Source of the DNA: Flavobacteriales bacterium
Lineage (GTDB): Bacteria > Bacteroidota > Bacteroidia > Flavobacteriales_F > PHOS-HE28
DNA: 52,244 nucleotides
Direction: 5' to 3'
Assembly (NCBI GenBank): GCA_020847755.1
Contig: JADLBK010000073.1
Location: 1 to 52,244 of the forward strand
The position numbers were made by a program, and so were the translations under genes. Each line of letters begins with the position of its first letter. Position 1 is the stretch's first letter. Shown in pieces: positions 50,977-52,244 of the stretch. The notes beneath the pieces were generated by a model. The model ran no database searches. It was not told the DNA's origin and saw only the letters and a list, made by a program, of their open reading frames with translations.

Positions 50977-52244
50977 TCAGTCCACTTTCGTGAACCGCTG
51001 CGTGATGACCCCATCGCCGATCGTCAGGCGCAGGATGTACTGGCCGGGCACGAGACCGGCCACATCGACCGTGGTCCGGGTCTCACCCTTGCCGGCGTTC
51101 ACCGCCAGCGCAGGCATGGCCTCCTGGCCCAGGATGTTGATCACGCTCATCTCGATGCGGGCCTCCGCGTAGGCGGTCAGCTCGATGTTGAGCACATCGC
51201 GGGCCGGGTTCGGCCACAGGTTCAGTTCAGCCAGCGGCATGTCCTGCTCGATGGCCTTCACCAGTTCCTCGTCCAGCACGCGACCATCGCTCAGCACCAG
51301 CGACTGGGTGCCGTCCTGGTCCACACCGAACACCCCGTTGAGGATGGCGCAGAGGAACGGACCCACCACCAGGTGCGGTGCGCCCGTCACGTCAAGGCTG
51401 GCGCAGATGCTGCCACCACCCTGGATCAGCAGGCTGTTCACATCGAAGCCCGTGGTGACGCCAAGCTGAACGATGGAGAGGTCCAGCGTGGCCGGGTCGT
51501 ACACCAGGGTGTGGATGCGGTAGAGACCGAGCTGCTGCACGGTGAACACCGGCGTGGCGCTCACCTGCTGGATCGTGAGGCCGAAGCCACGCGTCAGCAC
51601 GTACAGCGTCTGATAGCCGGCCGGCACCACAGCGTCGCCACCGGGCAGGCCCACCAGCGTGGCATTTCCACCCGTGCGGCACACGACGAAGTTCTCCGGA
51701 GCGATGGTGCCGGCGCTCGCCAGGCACTCATCCGTGCAGATGGTGACATTGAACTGCGCACCCGGCACGTCCAGGCTGGCACAAATGCTGCCGCCGCCCT
51801 GCACCAACAGACCGTTCACGTCGAAGCCCGTGGTCACGCCCAGCTGCACGATGCTCAGGTCGAGCGTCGCGGGGTCGTACACCAGCGTGTGGATCGTGTA
51901 GGTGCCGTCAGCATCCACGTCGAAGCTTAGGTCCGGACCGGCGTTCACGATCGTGAGACCGGCGCCTTGCGTCAGCACGTACACCGTCTGGTAGCCGGCA
52001 GGCACATTGGCATCGCCATTGGCGGTGGCGGCCACCGTGGCCACACCATTCTCCAAGCAGACCTCCATGGACATAGCGGTCAGCGTGCCGGCGCTCGGGC
52101 TGGCCACGGTGAAGGCTGCACCCGGCACGTCCAGGCTGGCGCAGATGCTGCCGCCGCCCTGCACCAGCAGACCGTTCACATCGAAGCCCGTGGTCACGCC
52201 CAGTTGCACGATGCTCAGGTCGAGCGTCGCGGGGTCGTACACCA
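50977..52244 (-). CDS. Repeat-rich T9SS type A sorting-domain protein (N-terminus outside the window)
   Basis: At least 422 residues; the frame is open at the right edge (the GTG at 52242 is an internal Val). Three copies of a domain of about 120 residues: VYDPATLDLSIVQLGVTTGF, DVNGLLVQGGGSICASLDV, then a variable part, an AGT-(I/L) strand with a Cys, VPAGYQTVYVLTQGAGLTI, and YTIHTLVYDPATLD starting the next copy. The last copy is truncated, followed by a T9SS type A sorting domain (LNLWPNPARDVLNIELTA ... GLVPGQYILRLTIGDGVITQ). Large cell-surface protein, possibly an adhesin; no enzymatic motif. Confidence 0.88.
   Translation of the reverse strand, partial: VYDPATLDLSIVQLGVTTGFDVNGLLVQGGGSICASLDVPGAAFTVASPSAGTLTAMSMEVCLENGVATVAATANGDANVPAGYQTVYVLTQGAGLTIVNAGPDLSFDVDADGTYTIHTLVYDPATLDLSIVQLGVTTGFDVNGLLVQGGGSICASLDVPGAQFNVTICTDECLASAGTIAPENFVVCRTGGNATLVGLPGGDAVVPAGYQTLYVLTRGFGLTIQQVSATPVFTVQQLGLYRIHTLVYDPATLDLSIVQLGVTTGFDVNSLLIQGGGSICASLDVTGAPHLVVGPFLCAILNGVFGVDQDGTQSLVLSDGRVLDEELVKAIEQDMPLAELNLWPNPARDVLNIELTAYAEARIEMSVINILGQEAMPALAVNAGKGETRTTVDVAGLVPGQYILRLTIGDGVITQRFTKVD
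51412..52244 (-). repeat. Near-identical DNA blocks in the repeat-rich T9SS gene
   Basis: A block of about 100 bp encoding DLSIVQLGVTTGFDVN-(G/S)-LL recurs at about 51412, 51790 and 52150, with spacings of 378 and 360 bp. The second and third differ at only a few positions, so unequal recombination could change copy number. Confidence 0.85.

Overview
The window looks like part of the chromosome of a high-GC member of the Bacteroidota, most likely the order Flavobacteriales. The reasons are C-terminal type IX secretion (T9SS) type A sorting domains on six or more proteins, TonB-dependent receptors with carboxypeptidase-regulatory-like N-terminal domains, an HmuY family lipoprotein, promoter elements of the TAnnTTTG type placed just before start codons, and the housekeeping order miaB - sigma-54 regulator - lptE - TPR protein - secG - groES - groEL. 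No rRNA, tRNA, CRISPR array, transposase or prophage gene was found.

Layout. (1) 1-6345: housekeeping block on the plus strand (tRNA modification, LPS export, protein export, chaperonin). (2) 6346-8886: a small accessory island with a divergent pair: an unrecognised 155-aa protein and a stand-alone relative of the C-terminal target-recognition region of type ISP restriction-modification enzymes, separated by a region rich in dyads. (3) 9097-20867: a TonB-dependent receptor followed by five secreted proteins. Four share an N-terminal domain of about 250 residues that I cannot name; one carries 13 cysteine-rich repeats of 39-40 residues; the fifth is a beta-helix protein ending in a dockerin-like calcium loop. 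(4) 20922-25464, minus strand: a translationally coupled operon of ECF sigma factor, membrane anti-sigma-like protein and TPR-CHAT protease. It is divergent from a small LuxR-type regulator, with a perfect 12-bp inverted repeat between them. (5) 26111-30558: two secreted proteins, a DUF4139 protein and a secreted metallo-beta-lactamase-fold protein. (6) 30787-35100: a redox or electrophile-stress-like cluster (OsmC, NAD(P)-binding reductase-like protein, DUF481-like outer-membrane protein, bestrophin, DJ-1/PfpI) divergent from an HxlR regulator.

(7) 35117-42987, minus strand: a MacB-type ABC efflux cluster (HlyD-like adaptor, ATPase, two large permeases) with a cold-shock gene between the permeases and an ankyrin-like Tat substrate overlapping the last one. 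(8) 43329-52244: an RRM RNA-binding protein, an outer-membrane beta-barrel receptor, and a heme-uptake-like locus (HmuY lipoprotein, TonB receptor, and an HmuY-like domain fused to a T9SS sorting domain), ending in a repeat-rich T9SS protein that runs off the window.

Most of the accessory coding capacity is devoted to the cell surface: outer-membrane receptors, T9SS cargo and envelope ABC transport. The best candidates for something new are the stand-alone ISP-like protein with its divergent partner, the sigma/anti-sigma/CHAT operon, the shared-domain secreted family, and the T9SS-targeted HmuY. All functional assignments come from reading motifs; no database search was run.
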